Assembly (NCBI GenBank): GCA_021604805.1 | Contig: BQJR01000003.1 | Coordinates: 930,001-994,000, forward strand | Direction of reading: 5' to 3' | Length of the DNA stretch: 64,000 nucleotides | Source of the DNA: Planctomycetota bacterium | Lineage (GTDB): Bacteria; Planctomycetota; B15-G4 | Shown here: positions 30,571 to 38,788 of the stretch, in pieces | How the letters are laid out: the number at the start of each line of letters is the position of its first letter | How positions within the stretch are numbered: position 1 is the first letter of the stretch | Position numbers and translations under genes: made by a program | The notes under the pieces: generated by a model | What the model was told of the DNA's origin: nothing | Database searches by the model: none | The model's input: the letters and a program-made list of their open reading frames with translations, nothing else

Positions 30571-32811
30571 TCACTGGATCGCGAGCGTCATCAGGTTGCT
30601 GAGTTGCACGACACTCGTGTCGAAGTCTGCCGCGATGAAACCGATGTCGAGACCCGACACCGCCGGCGGCACGGCCAAGGACAACGTCGCCTCACCACCC
30701 ACGAAAGGAACCGGCATCGCGGTGAGGATCAGCGGGTTGACCAGGATGCCGTTCACCGACAGCGCGCCGATCATCGCGCCGTGGTTGCCACCGCGCACGA
30801 TCAGCTCCACGCTGCCGCCCGTTTCCGGAGCGATCACGTCGGCCGAGATGCTCAGGCCCGTGGGCGCGCGCGTCTCGACAGCGAGCAGGTCACCGCCGTT
30901 GCCGGCTTCGTGGATACCGAGCGCAGCGTCGTGCGTGGCCGGCGGGTAGATCGACGTGAAGCCGAAGTTGTAGACCGTGCCCCACTCGAGCGGGCCGGCC
31001 ACCTTGTGACCGGGCAAGTTCACGCCCGGGAAGGTCCACGTGATGTTCTTGCCGTTCACGACCGGCACCCAATCGTTGGCCGCTTCCTGGTCGGTGTCGT
31101 GGAAGTAGAAGTCGCTCACCGGGCCGAAGGCCGGAACGCTGAACGAGTCGACGCCACGATCGAGCGTCCAGTTGTAGAGCGCGTACTCGTAGCGCCACGT
31201 GCCGTTGCCGAGGTCGGTGACATCGACCGCGAGCACCACGTTGCCGTCGTCGGAGGGATCACCGGGGACCGCGTTCGGGTCGTCTTGCAGCGCCTGCGTG
31301 ACCCGCGTGTCGCCCCAGTGCTTGCTCAGCGCGGGGCCTTCGATGAGCGGGTTGCCGCTGCTCGGCGTGGTGAACTGCCACGAGAAGCCGTTCCAGTTCA
31401 TGAAGCACTCGCGGGAACCGATGTTGTTCGAGATGTCCTCGTCGCCGCGAACCAAGTAGATCGCTTCGTAGTAGTAGTTGGCGCTCGTGTCGCCGAGGTC
31501 GCTGTCGAAGGCTTCCAGGCGGTGATCGACCGAGCCGTTGCCCGAGCCGTTCTCATTGCGGAAGCCATCGCCGGCGGGCGTGCCGTCGAAGAAACTGTTG
31601 TCGGCGTCCCAGGTGCCGAGGTGGGGGTTCCACTCGCTGCGCGGCCCGAGCCAGTAGCGGTCACCGTTGTTGCCAGTGCCGTAGGTGTCGGAGCAGCCCA
31701 CACCGAGGAAGGTGCCGTTGCTGGGGTTCTGGCAGGGGATGCACTGGCTGTTCGAGAGCGCGAAGAAGCCGTGCTTCACCCAGGACACGCCGACCTGCTC
31801 GAAGCGCGAGATGCTCTGACCGCTCACCGTGTAGTCGGCCTCACGGAAGAGGTTCATGCCGATGCCGGGGTGGTCTTCCTGGAGCACGTTGTTCGCCTGC
31901 AGCCACGGCACGTTCACGGTGCCGAGGTTGCACGAGGTCGTGGCCATGGAGAGGCCGGCACGACCGTTCGGGAAGGTGCCCGTGTGACCGAGCTGCGTGA
32001 TCGAGTTCAGGATGCCGAGGCTCACGTCTTTGAAGCCGCCTTGGAAGCTGGAGTCCGGAGCGCCCACGCCGTTGTACGGGGTGAACATGTTCTGACCTTC
32101 CGGATGCTCCCAACGCCCGCCGAAGGGCTCGAAGTCGGCGTCGATCTGGCCGCCACCGAGGTGACGATCCGTGAGATCGGGGCGTCCGAGTTTGGCCGCC
32201 AGGTTCTCGGTGACCACGAGGTCGAAGGCTTTGATGCGCAGGCGCACGTTGCTGTGCCCCGTGGGGCCGCCGGGCGAGGGGCCGTAGCCGCCGTCCTCGG
32301 CGAAGAGCACCTTCACGTAGCACATCTGGAAGTCACCGACGTCGTCGTCGGCGGTCATCATGTAGAAGTAGTCGGGGTCGAACTGGCCGCCGGGGCCGTC
32401 GTTGCGCACTTCGCGCGGGGCCACGACGAACTGGTTGAAGTCCACCGAGGCGCCGCTCGCGATGTCTTGCAGCGTGAAGCCGCCGAAGGTGTTGATCTCG
32501 CCGCCGAGCACGCCGTAGGGCTGGAAGTTGCCCTCGCGATTCTGGAGCACGGTCAGGTCGGTGCGCTCGCCGTCCACGCGGAAGAGCATCGGCTCGCCAT
32601 CGACGACCAGGTCGGGGTACGACTCGAGGTCGTCGGTCTGCTCGACGTTCACGAGTTGCAGGCCAGCCTGCTCGAGCGCGGCCACGTGGAAGCTCACCAC
32701 GAGCTTGCCTTCGTACACGCGCATCGGCTGGACATCCTGAGCCTGAACAGGGGAAGAGAGCAGCGCGAGCAGGCCGAAGCCGGCGGACACTGAGAGCATC
32801 TTGCGAAGCAT
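30571..32811 (-). CDS. Large secreted protein of unknown function
   Basis: A 746-residue protein with a clean Sec signal peptide (MLRKMLSVSAGFGLLALLSS, cleavage after PVQAQ). No named domain was recognised. It is rich in Asp, Gly, Asn and aromatic residues and contains internal Cys residues including SQCIPCQNPSNG and VGCSDTYGTGN near residue 370-390. Residues about 540-650 read as immunoglobulin-like strands (WRYEYALYNWTLDRGVDSFS), and the last 90 residues are a hydrophobic beta-rich module ending SNLMTLAIQ. This style is common in secreted proteins of marine planctomycetes. The ATG at 32811 is preferred over the in-frame TTG at 32817. A terminator hairpin lies downstream. Confidence 0.83.
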   Translation of the reverse strand: MLRKMLSVSAGFGLLALLSSPVQAQDVQPMRVYEGKLVVSFHVAALEQAGLQLVNVEQTDDLESYPDLVVDGEPMLFRVDGERTDLTVLQNREGNFQPYGVLGGEINTFGGFTLQDIASGASVDFNQFVVAPREVRNDGPGGQFDPDYFYMMTADDDVGDFQMCYVKVLFAEDGGYGPSPGGPTGHSNVRLRIKAFDLVVTENLAAKLGRPDLTDRHLGGGQIDADFEPFGGRWEHPEGQNMFTPYNGVGAPDSSFQGGFKDVSLGILNSITQLGHTGTFPNGRAGLSMATTSCNLGTVNVPWLQANNVLQEDHPGIGMNLFREADYTVSGQSISRFEQVGVSWVKHGFFALSNSQCIPCQNPSNGTFLGVGCSDTYGTGNNGDRYWLGPRSEWNPHLGTWDADNSFFDGTPAGDGFRNENGSGNGSVDHRLEAFDSDLGDTSANYYYEAIYLVRGDEDISNNIGSRECFMNWNGFSWQFTTPSSGNPLIEGPALSKHWGDTRVTQALQDDPNAVPGDPSDDGNVVLAVDVTDLGNGTWRYEYALYNWTLDRGVDSFSVPAFGPVSDFYFHDTDQEAANDWVPVVNGKNITWTFPGVNLPGHKVAGPLEWGTVYNFGFTSIYPPATHDAALGIHEAGNGGDLLAVETRAPTGLSISADVIAPETGGSVELIVRGGNHGAMIGALSVNGILVNPLILTAMPVPFVGGEATLSLAVPPAVSGLDIGFIAADFDTSVVQLSNLMTLAIQ

Positions 32812-33069
32812 GGGCAAGTCCGTTCTCGGGGATCAAAAAGGGTGCGCGGCTGGGGAGGACGCAGCGCTTCGGGGCCGCCCACTGGGCGGAGACCCCAGAG
32901 AGTCTAAGGCGCATCCGCCACACCGTCGACCAAGGGTATGTGACCCAGGACGGCCGCTCCGGGCGTCACCGACTCGCGGGCCCACTCGCCCCGTGATCCA
33001 CCGCGCAGCACCTCAGAAGCTCATCCACTCCCCGCCGTGCTGCCGGTCGCAGGCCCCGGCGAGCCGAGG

Positions 33070-33075
33070 TAGACT
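33070..33075 (+). promoter_or_regulatory. Putative -10 element 10 nt before the radical SAM start
   Basis: TAGACT ends 10 nt before the ATG at 33086, and no Shine-Dalgarno box is visible in between. If this is the -10, the leader would be only about three nucleotides. No clear -35 is seen. The rest of the divergent region 32812-33069 shows only a second TAGACT at 32901-32906 on the minus strand for the secreted protein. Confidence 0.4.
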
Positions 33076-33085
33076 GTCCCACCCC

Positions 33086-34534
33086 ATGAAAATCAGCCTG
33101 ATCAACCCGACGATTCCGGTGTTCCAGCGGAACTACGCGTTCCGCAAGACCCGCAACTGGCAGCCGCTTTCCCTGGCCATCGTGGCCGGCTGGCTCGAGC
33201 AGCAGGGTGGCTGGGACATCCAGTTCCTCGACGCGCACGTGATGGGCTGGAGCGACGCCGAGACCGCGGCCAAGATCCGCGAGTTCGATCCCGACGTGCT
33301 GTTCTACAGCTCCGAGCGCACCGACGCCTGGGAACTACCGATCCCGGACACGAGCTACATCACGAACTTCTTCGCCGAGCTCTTCGGCGACGGCGGCTTC
33401 GACCCCAAGTGGGTGCTCGTCGAAGGTCCGCACGGCTCGATCTTCCCCGACGACATCCTCAACAAGCTGCCGCGCGCGCACTGCTTGCTGCGCGGCGAAA
33501 CCGAACCGGTGTCGATCAAGGTGCTCGAAGCGATCGGCAGCGACGCCGACCCGCGCGAAGTCAACTCGGTGAGTTGGCGCGACGCCGACGGCAAGCACCA
33601 CCACAACCCCGACGAACCGAAGCCGCTCGCTTACGCCGACTTCCCGTCGCCCGCGTGGCACTTGCTGCCGATGGATCGTTACTACGACAACGCCGCGCCC
33701 GACACGCCCTTCGCGATGCTCGAGACCTCTCGCGGTTGTCCGATGCCTTGCGGCTACTGCTACAAGCAGATGTTCGGCGACCGTCAGTCGAAGCGCGATC
33801 CGGAACAAGTGCTCGACGAAGTGCAGGAGGTCGTCGAGAAGTACGGCGTGCGCAGGATCATGTTCCAGGACCAGATCTTCACGCTCGACCGCAAGCACAC
33901 GCAGGCCGTGTGCGAAGGGCTGATCGAGCGCGGCCTCGCGCCCAAGATCGAGTGGCGTTGCCAAACTCGCCTGAACGGCATGAAGAAGTCGCTGCTCAAG
34001 TTGATGAAGGACGCGGGCTGCGCCGAGATCTACACCGGCCTCGAAACCGGCAGCGACGAGATGCAGGGCGAGATCAGCAAGCTCACTCTCGAGGAGTTCC
34101 TCGAGTACCGCGACTACGGCGAGCAGATCGGTCTGCCGATCTCCCCCAACTTCATCTTCGGCTTGCCGGGCGAAACGCTCAGCACCGCCAAGCAGTCGGC
34201 GCAGTTCTATCACGAGCTCGGTTTCGCGATCGTGCCCAACGTGAACATCACGTACCCGCAAACCCGCTACCACGGCGAGGCCATCGAGCGCGGCGACATC
34301 AGCGGCACGAACTGGGACGAAGTCGTGGAAGGCGCCGGCCTCGTCGGCACCGACTTCGACAAGCCCACCATCGACAAGCTGCGCGCCCACGCGCTGCGCA
34401 TGAACCGTCTGCTGCGCTGGAAGAAGCGCTTCTGGGGCCTGCTCGGCAAGCAGTACGGCAAGGGCGCCGCGGCGCGCATGCTCGAGCGTCGCAAGCGCAA
34501 GAACCCGGGGCTCAAGGTGCCGGTGATTCACTGA
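33086..34534 (+). CDS. B12-binding-domain radical SAM protein
   Basis: A 482-residue protein. Residues 1-170 resemble the cobalamin-binding Rossmann domain of the B12 radical SAM class (ISLINPTIPVFQRNY at the start, DPDVLFYSSERTDAW near residue 70), although the DxHxxG cobalamin motif is not clear. The radical SAM core has ETSRGCPMPCGYCYKQMFGD near residue 215 with the CxxxCxxC cluster motif, then RIMFQDQIFTLDRKHTQAVC and EIYTGLETGSDEMQGEISKL. Such enzymes methylate or rearrange lipids, tetrapyrroles and natural products; the substrate is unknown. A GT-C-like membrane protein follows 68 nt downstream, perhaps in the same transcript. Confidence 0.86.
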   Translation: MKISLINPTIPVFQRNYAFRKTRNWQPLSLAIVAGWLEQQGGWDIQFLDAHVMGWSDAETAAKIREFDPDVLFYSSERTDAWELPIPDTSYITNFFAELFGDGGFDPKWVLVEGPHGSIFPDDILNKLPRAHCLLRGETEPVSIKVLEAIGSDADPREVNSVSWRDADGKHHHNPDEPKPLAYADFPSPAWHLLPMDRYYDNAAPDTPFAMLETSRGCPMPCGYCYKQMFGDRQSKRDPEQVLDEVQEVVEKYGVRRIMFQDQIFTLDRKHTQAVCEGLIERGLAPKIEWRCQTRLNGMKKSLLKLMKDAGCAEIYTGLETGSDEMQGEISKLTLEEFLEYRDYGEQIGLPISPNFIFGLPGETLSTAKQSAQFYHELGFAIVPNVNITYPQTRYHGEAIERGDISGTNWDEVVEGAGLVGTDFDKPTIDKLRAHALRMNRLLRWKKRFWGLLGKQYGKGAAARMLERRKRKNPGLKVPVIH

Positions 34535-34602
34535 GCAGGGCTCGCTGAGCTTCAGCCTCTGCGCGCTTGGATCCCGCTGCACGTCGGCCCACACTGCGGC
34601 GC

Positions 34603-36270
34603 ATGAACGACCGCGCCCCGCCTCGCTGGATCCTGCCGAGCCTGTTGCTGCTCGCCGTCGCGGTGCGGCTCTTCGCGTGGTCGCGCGCCGCGATGATGAT
34701 GAACGACGGGCCCGACTTCCTGTGGCAAGCCGAGCAGCTGCTCGCGGGCGACGTCCGCGCGATGCTCGCGCACCCCTACCACCCGTTGTACGGCGCGCTC
34801 GCCGCGGCCTTCGCACTGCTCACCGGCAGCGTGCTCAGCGGCGCGCTGTGCGTGTCGGTCGCTTCGGGCGTGGCGCTGGTCGGCACGAGTTGGTGGTTGG
34901 CGCGTCGCTTGCTTCCGGCGGAGCGTTGGTTGCCCGTCGCCGCCGGCTTGCTCGCCGCGATCAGCGCGCGCGCCACGCAGTACGGCGCTGACATCCAGAG
35001 CGACGGTCTCGCCACGGCGCTCTGGTTGCTCGGACTCGCTGCGCTCCTCGCCGCGTGGCAAGCCGCCCGGCCGACGAACACCGCATCGCGAGAACGCTCG
35101 ACGAGGGTCAGCGACTCCGAACTCGCCGCCTCGCCGCAGGCCGCGAGCAGCAGCGCGCCGCGCGTGCACGTCGGCGCGCTGCTGCTCGCGGGCGTGTTCA
35201 CCGGACTGGGTTACCTGACGCGCCCCGAAGTGCTCGCGCTGGGACTGCCTGCGCTGGCGGTCGTGCTCGCCTGCCGCGGAGTCGCCGGGCGCGTGCGAGC
35301 TGCCGTCGCCTACGGCGTGCCGCTGCTCGTGTTGCTGCTGCCCTACGTGTTCGCGATGCACACCGAGACGAACACCTGGGGCCTCTCGCTCAAGCCGTCG
35401 CTGCAACTCTCGGGTTTGTCGAGCGCACCCTTCGTGCACCAAGCGCCACCGGACAGCCCGCTCGGTTCGCCGGTGGCCTGGCGCGATCGTTCGCGCGCGC
35501 CCGAACGCCCGCTCACCGGAGCCGCGCGACGTGACGCAGAAGCCACCGAAGCGATGGAACACAACCCGCCCGCAACGCGCGACGCCGGCATGAGCCTGCT
35601 CGCGGTGCGCGGTGAACCCGTCGCGCGTGCGGCCGCCGCGGCGCTCGACGACTTCGTGCACGCCGCGCGCCTCGAGTTGCTGCTGCTCGCGATCGTCGGT
35701 GTGGCCGCGCTTCGACGACGTCGCAACGCGTTGCTCGGCCCGACATGCTTCGCGTGGTGCTGCTGGATGTCGGTGGTCGTCGCGCAACTCGCACTCGTGG
35801 GTTACGCCACGAACCGTCACCTCCTGCCAGCGATCGTGGTGCTGCTGCCGATCTCCGGAGTGGGTCTGTTGCACCTCGCACGCGGCGGCACGCTGTTGCG
35901 CGTGCTGCTCGCGCTGCTCCTGCTCGAAGGCCTGCGCGCCGGCACTGAAGAACAACGCCAAGATCACTGGGGACGCCTCGAGGCTCTCGCCTGGGTCGCC
36001 GAACACACCCCCGAAGGCGCCCGCTTCGCCACCCACCGCCGCCGCGACGCCTGGTACGCCCAACGCCCCATCCTCGTGACCCAAATGCCGGTCAACGACG
36101 CCGACTTCCAAGCCCTCATCACCGAACACAACGTCCAAACCTTCGTGTTCGACGAACGCCGCCTCCTCGAACACCACCCCGACTGGCCCACCAAAAAGAA
36201 CCTGATCGAAGTCGCCCGCTTCGGCCAAGGCGAAGACGTCGCCCTAGTCCTCCGCCCCACCACCCCCTAA
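34603..36270 (+). CDS. Polytopic membrane protein, GT-C (GT39-like) glycosyltransferase fold
   Basis: A 555-residue protein with about ten predicted helices. The first helix (LPSLLLLAVAVRLFAW) is followed by a periplasmic loop with NDGPDFLWQAEQLLAGD, whose Asp is where GT-C enzymes of the GT39/PMT type have a catalytic acid, and then HPYHPLYGALAAAFAL. The C-terminal 90 residues are soluble and include EGARFATHRRRDAWYAQRP. GT39-like proteins transfer sugars from polyprenyl phosphates to lipids or proteins. The ATG 34603 is used; an in-frame start at 34567 would precede the basic N-terminus by 12 residues. Acceptor and donor are unknown. Confidence 0.72.
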   Translation: MNDRAPPRWILPSLLLLAVAVRLFAWSRAAMMMNDGPDFLWQAEQLLAGDVRAMLAHPYHPLYGALAAAFALLTGSVLSGALCVSVASGVALVGTSWWLARRLLPAERWLPVAAGLLAAISARATQYGADIQSDGLATALWLLGLAALLAAWQAARPTNTASRERSTRVSDSELAASPQAASSSAPRVHVGALLLAGVFTGLGYLTRPEVLALGLPALAVVLACRGVAGRVRAAVAYGVPLLVLLLPYVFAMHTETNTWGLSLKPSLQLSGLSSAPFVHQAPPDSPLGSPVAWRDRSRAPERPLTGAARRDAEATEAMEHNPPATRDAGMSLLAVRGEPVARAAAAALDDFVHAARLELLLLAIVGVAALRRRRNALLGPTCFAWCCWMSVVVAQLALVGYATNRHLLPAIVVLLPISGVGLLHLARGGTLLRVLLALLLLEGLRAGTEEQRQDHWGRLEALAWVAEHTPEGARFATHRRRDAWYAQRPILVTQMPVNDADFQALITEHNVQTFVFDERRLLEHHPDWPTKKNLIEVARFGQGEDVALVLRPTTP

Positions 36271-36312
36271 CCCCCTCAACCGCCCCCCGCCGCAGATGTT
36301 AGAGATACCGCG

Positions 36313-36484
36313 GTTGCAGTCGCGGTTGCAGTCGCGGTTGCAGTCGCGGTTGCAGTTGCAGTCGCGGTTGCAGTCGCAGTCGCCGTCGCAGTACAGCCGC
36401 CAGTTGCAGTCGCAGTCGGCGCTGGCCGTTGCCGTTGCCGTTGCCGTTGCAGTTGCCGTCGCCGTCGCAGTTGCCCTCGCAGTC
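36313..36484. repeat. Imperfect hexanucleotide tandem repeat (GTYGCN unit)
   Basis: About 28 consecutive units of the 6-base pattern GTYGCN (GTTGCA, GTCGCG, GTCGCA, GTTGCC) with a short interruption near 36390-36428. It lies in the 365-base gap between two convergent genes. The unit length keeps all frames open, so spurious frames of alternating Thr-Ala or Val-Ala arise on both strands; none has a ribosome-binding site or signal peptide. I take it as noncoding. Confidence 0.8.
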
Positions 36485-36542
36485 TGTCCCCGCCGTTCGC
36501 GGTTTGCCCAACGGCGTCACCGCCGTTGATACGGTGCGCGCC

Positions 36543-36603
36543 GGGAAGCGCTGCGAAGGAATGTTCGAGCCGAAGGCGAGCTATTCCTCTCGCAGCGCTT
36601 CCC
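36543..36603. terminator. Long inverted repeat, probable bidirectional terminator
   Basis: The left arm GGGAAGCGCTGCGAAGGAAT (36543-36562) pairs with 36583-36603 over 20 bp with a single bulged C. The 20-nt loop contains the smaller GCCGAAGGC hairpin. It sits between the convergent membrane-protein and molybdopterin genes and is far longer than needed for termination, so a structured RNA or palindromic repeat element is also possible. Confidence 0.6.
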
Positions 36604-36635
36604 AGGCAGCACCGGCCGAAGCCCGTCACGCGGCG

Positions 36636-38558
36636 TCAGGCAGTACCCACGAGCCGAACTCGTTCATCGTAGTAACAAGCCCCCCCCCCATGATCCGTCT
36701 CCCGCGCCCCCACCAACGCATTCACCCCGCGCCCATCCCGCAACTGCCCCCCCTTCTCCATGAGCGCCACGTCACTCCGCACGCGCTCATCGTGCACGAC
36801 ACGCACGCGCAAACTCCCCCGCGCACTCTGCAGTTCACGCTCCTCACCATCGGCTCCGGGCGCAGCGCTCGGATGCACGCGACACATCGGCGGCCCCGGC
36901 GACAACGGCACCGACCATTGACTCGCCTGCGCTTTGGGCGTGGACACCGCGAGCAACGTGAGCGGCCACTCGCTGTCAGTGACGGGCGGCGCGGCGGCGG
37001 GCGCACTCAGCAAGGCCACACGTCCGCGCGGCACGACGCCGCCTTCGAAGAGCACTTCGGGCCGTGACGGATCACGCAGCTCGCCCGCGCGCAGTCGCTC
37101 CAACGACACGCCCGACGCTTCGAGCTTGCGCAGCAGCCGTCGCTTCCAATCGTCGACGCTACCGGCGAGCACGTCCGGGATCCCCAAGCGCGCGGCGAAC
37201 GCCTGCAAGATGTGCAACTCGTGACGCGCTTCGCCCGGCGGTTCGAGCGCGGGTTCACTGCTGCGGATCCAGTGATGCCCGTAACTACCGAGCAAATCGC
37301 TGTCTTCGAGCAGCGTGAGCGTGGGCAGCACGAGGTCGGCCACATCGGTGGTGTCGGTGGGATGCGTGTCGACGACGACCACGAACTCGGTGCGCTCGAG
37401 CGCGTCCTTCACGACCAAGCTGTCGGGCAACATCGCGACGGGGTTGCCCGCGGTGATCCACGCGGCACGGATCGGGGGGGCGCGCGCGTCGAGGATGTCG
37501 CGGCCGAGGCAGGCTTCGCGGAAGGAACGCGGCGCGACCTCCAGCCCGCGCACGAAGTCGAGATCGAAGGAGCGACTGCGCGCCGCGTCGAAGGACACGC
37601 CGCCGCCGCGCACGCCGAGGTTGCCCGTGATCGCGCACAAGGCGTTGAGCGCGCGCACGACTTCGGCTCCGTTGGCGCGTCGGCCCATGCCCCAACCGAC
37701 TTGGATGTTCGCGGGGCCCTTCGTGGCGTAGAGCTCGGCGAGCGTTTCGATCTCGGTCGCGGGCAGGTCGGCTTCGCGCGCCCACTCCTCGAGCGTGCAC
37801 GTGTGCGCGAGCGCGCGGAACTCGCTCAGCCCTTCGCAGCGCTCGGCAGCCTGCGCGTGCACCCAATCGCGCTCGAAGATCACGCGCGCCATGCCGAGCG
37901 CCAGCGCGAAGTCGCCGCCCGGACGCGGTTGCACGAAGCGTTCGCAGAGTTCGCTCGCGCGCGTGCGCACCGGATCGATGCCGAGCAGGCGCGCGCCCCG
38001 CGCACGCGCCGCGCGCAACACGGGCAACAGGTGCACCGCGCTCACGTGCGGGTTCTTGCCCCAGATCAGGATCGTGGCGCTGTGCTCGAGATCGAAGACG
38101 TCGTTCAGGCCGAGCTCGCCGAAGTCGTGCAGCTGCGCCCAGTCGCCCGCGCCGGAGCAGATGTCACCGCGCTTGATCGTCACCGGGCCGAACTGTTCGA
38201 AGAGGTGATCGGCGAGCACCTTCAAGATGCCGAGCGAACCGCCCGAGCGGTAATGCAGGATCGACGCCGGCCCCGACTCCGCGCGGATCGCGAGCAACTT
38301 CTGCGCGGCGACGTCGAGCGCGCGCTCCCAACTCACCGGCCGCAACACGCCGCCCTCGCGCAGCAGCGGCGTGGTGAGTCGCGCCGGATCGTTCTGCCGA
38401 TCCAGGAAGCGACTCGTGCGTTCGCACAGGAAGCCTTGCGTGATCGGATCGGCGGGATCGCCGCGCAAGCGCACCGCGCGACCGTCGCTCACCTCGACCA
38501 ACAACGAGCAGGCGTCGGGACAGTCGCGATTGCAGGCGGTGCGGCGCAGCTCGGTCAT
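36636..38558 (-). CDS. Molybdopterin-dependent oxidoreductase (formate dehydrogenase-like)
   Basis: A 640-residue DMSO-reductase-superfamily enzyme. The N-terminal [4Fe-4S] motif reads RTACNRDCPDACSLLVEV with the fourth Cys in QGFLCERTSRF. The metal-site and MGD-binding regions follow: KRGDICSGAGDWAQ near residue 140, LIWGKNPHVSAVHLLPVL near 175, IQVGWGMGRRANGAEVVRAL near 290 and VVVVDTHPTDTTDVADLVLP near 410. The C-terminal molydopterin-dinucleotide domain ends GGGACYYDERVRLV. There is no Tat signal, so it is probably cytosolic. The ATG 38558 lies 7 nt after a TACACT hexamer. The substrate is unknown; FdhF-type formate dehydrogenases are the nearest style. Confidence 0.88.
   Translation of the reverse strand: MTELRRTACNRDCPDACSLLVEVSDGRAVRLRGDPADPITQGFLCERTSRFLDRQNDPARLTTPLLREGGVLRPVSWERALDVAAQKLLAIRAESGPASILHYRSGGSLGILKVLADHLFEQFGPVTIKRGDICSGAGDWAQLHDFGELGLNDVFDLEHSATILIWGKNPHVSAVHLLPVLRAARARGARLLGIDPVRTRASELCERFVQPRPGGDFALALGMARVIFERDWVHAQAAERCEGLSEFRALAHTCTLEEWAREADLPATEIETLAELYATKGPANIQVGWGMGRRANGAEVVRALNALCAITGNLGVRGGGVSFDAARSRSFDLDFVRGLEVAPRSFREACLGRDILDARAPPIRAAWITAGNPVAMLPDSLVVKDALERTEFVVVVDTHPTDTTDVADLVLPTLTLLEDSDLLGSYGHHWIRSSEPALEPPGEARHELHILQAFAARLGIPDVLAGSVDDWKRRLLRKLEASGVSLERLRAGELRDPSRPEVLFEGGVVPRGRVALLSAPAAAPPVTDSEWPLTLLAVSTPKAQASQWSVPLSPGPPMCRVHPSAAPGADGEERELQSARGSLRVRVVHDERVRSDVALMEKGGQLRDGRGVNALVGARETDHGGGACYYDERVRLVGTA
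36680..36689. repeat. Homopolymer C10/G10 tract near the 3' end of the molybdopterin gene
   Basis: Ten consecutive C on the plus strand are G10 in the coding sense, encoding the Gly-Gly-Gly of the conserved C-terminal GGGACYYD motif. A one-base slip would replace the last 14 residues. Confidence 0.85.
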
Positions 38559-38565
38559 GCCGGCG

Positions 38566-38571
38566 AGTGTA
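38566..38571 (-). promoter_or_regulatory. Putative -10 element 7 nt before the molybdopterin gene start
   Basis: TACACT on the minus strand ends 7 nt before the ATG at 38558. With normal -10 to +1 spacing the mRNA would begin at the start codon. No Shine-Dalgarno box is visible. Confidence 0.4.
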
Positions 38572-38652
38572 GCGAGCGCGCGGAACGAGGGTGAGTGCCG
38601 CCTGAGGTTGGCGGGCGAGGTCCACAACTCGCGCGGGCCGTTTGCGTGACCT

Positions 38653-38704
38653 GGTCGCGCGGCTCGGTCGCGCAGCTCGGTCGCGCAGCCCAGTCGCGCA
38701 GCCC
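38653..38704. repeat. 13-bp tandem repeat in a divergent promoter region
   Basis: Four tandem copies of GGTCGCGCAGCYC, with a fifth degenerate copy to about 38713, lie between the molybdopterin gene (minus) and the YHS lipoprotein gene (plus). The 13-base period is not a codon multiple. The array ends just before a TAGGCT hexamer at 38720 that could be the -10 of the YHS gene. Confidence 0.8.
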
Positions 38705-38788
38705 GTTCGCCCGGACTGATAGGCTGGCGTTCCCGACCCAGCTCGGCCCGGATCCGCCAAGCGCCCCCCCCTTCCGAGGAGACCCGTC

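Noticed and set aside
30604..32793. 729-residue open frame on the plus strand antisense to the large secreted protein
   Set aside because: The minus-strand frame has a signal peptide and sensible composition; the antisense product is His/Val/Ala-rich as expected for the complement of a GC-rich gene.
35940..36270. Composition shift at the 3' end of the GT-C gene, richer in C-ending and CAA codons
   Set aside because: The frame stays open, the protein remains plausible and there are no flanking repeats or mobility genes, so it is not evidence of transfer.
36543..36603. CRISPR-like or tRNA-like element
   Set aside because: There is one inverted repeat only, with no spaced direct repeats, and no tRNA arms or T-loop consensus.
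36276..36629. Minus-strand frame with a Thr-Ala repeat across the hexanucleotide tract
   Set aside because: It has no ribosome-binding site or family motif and its content follows from the 6-base period; treated as noncoding repeat.
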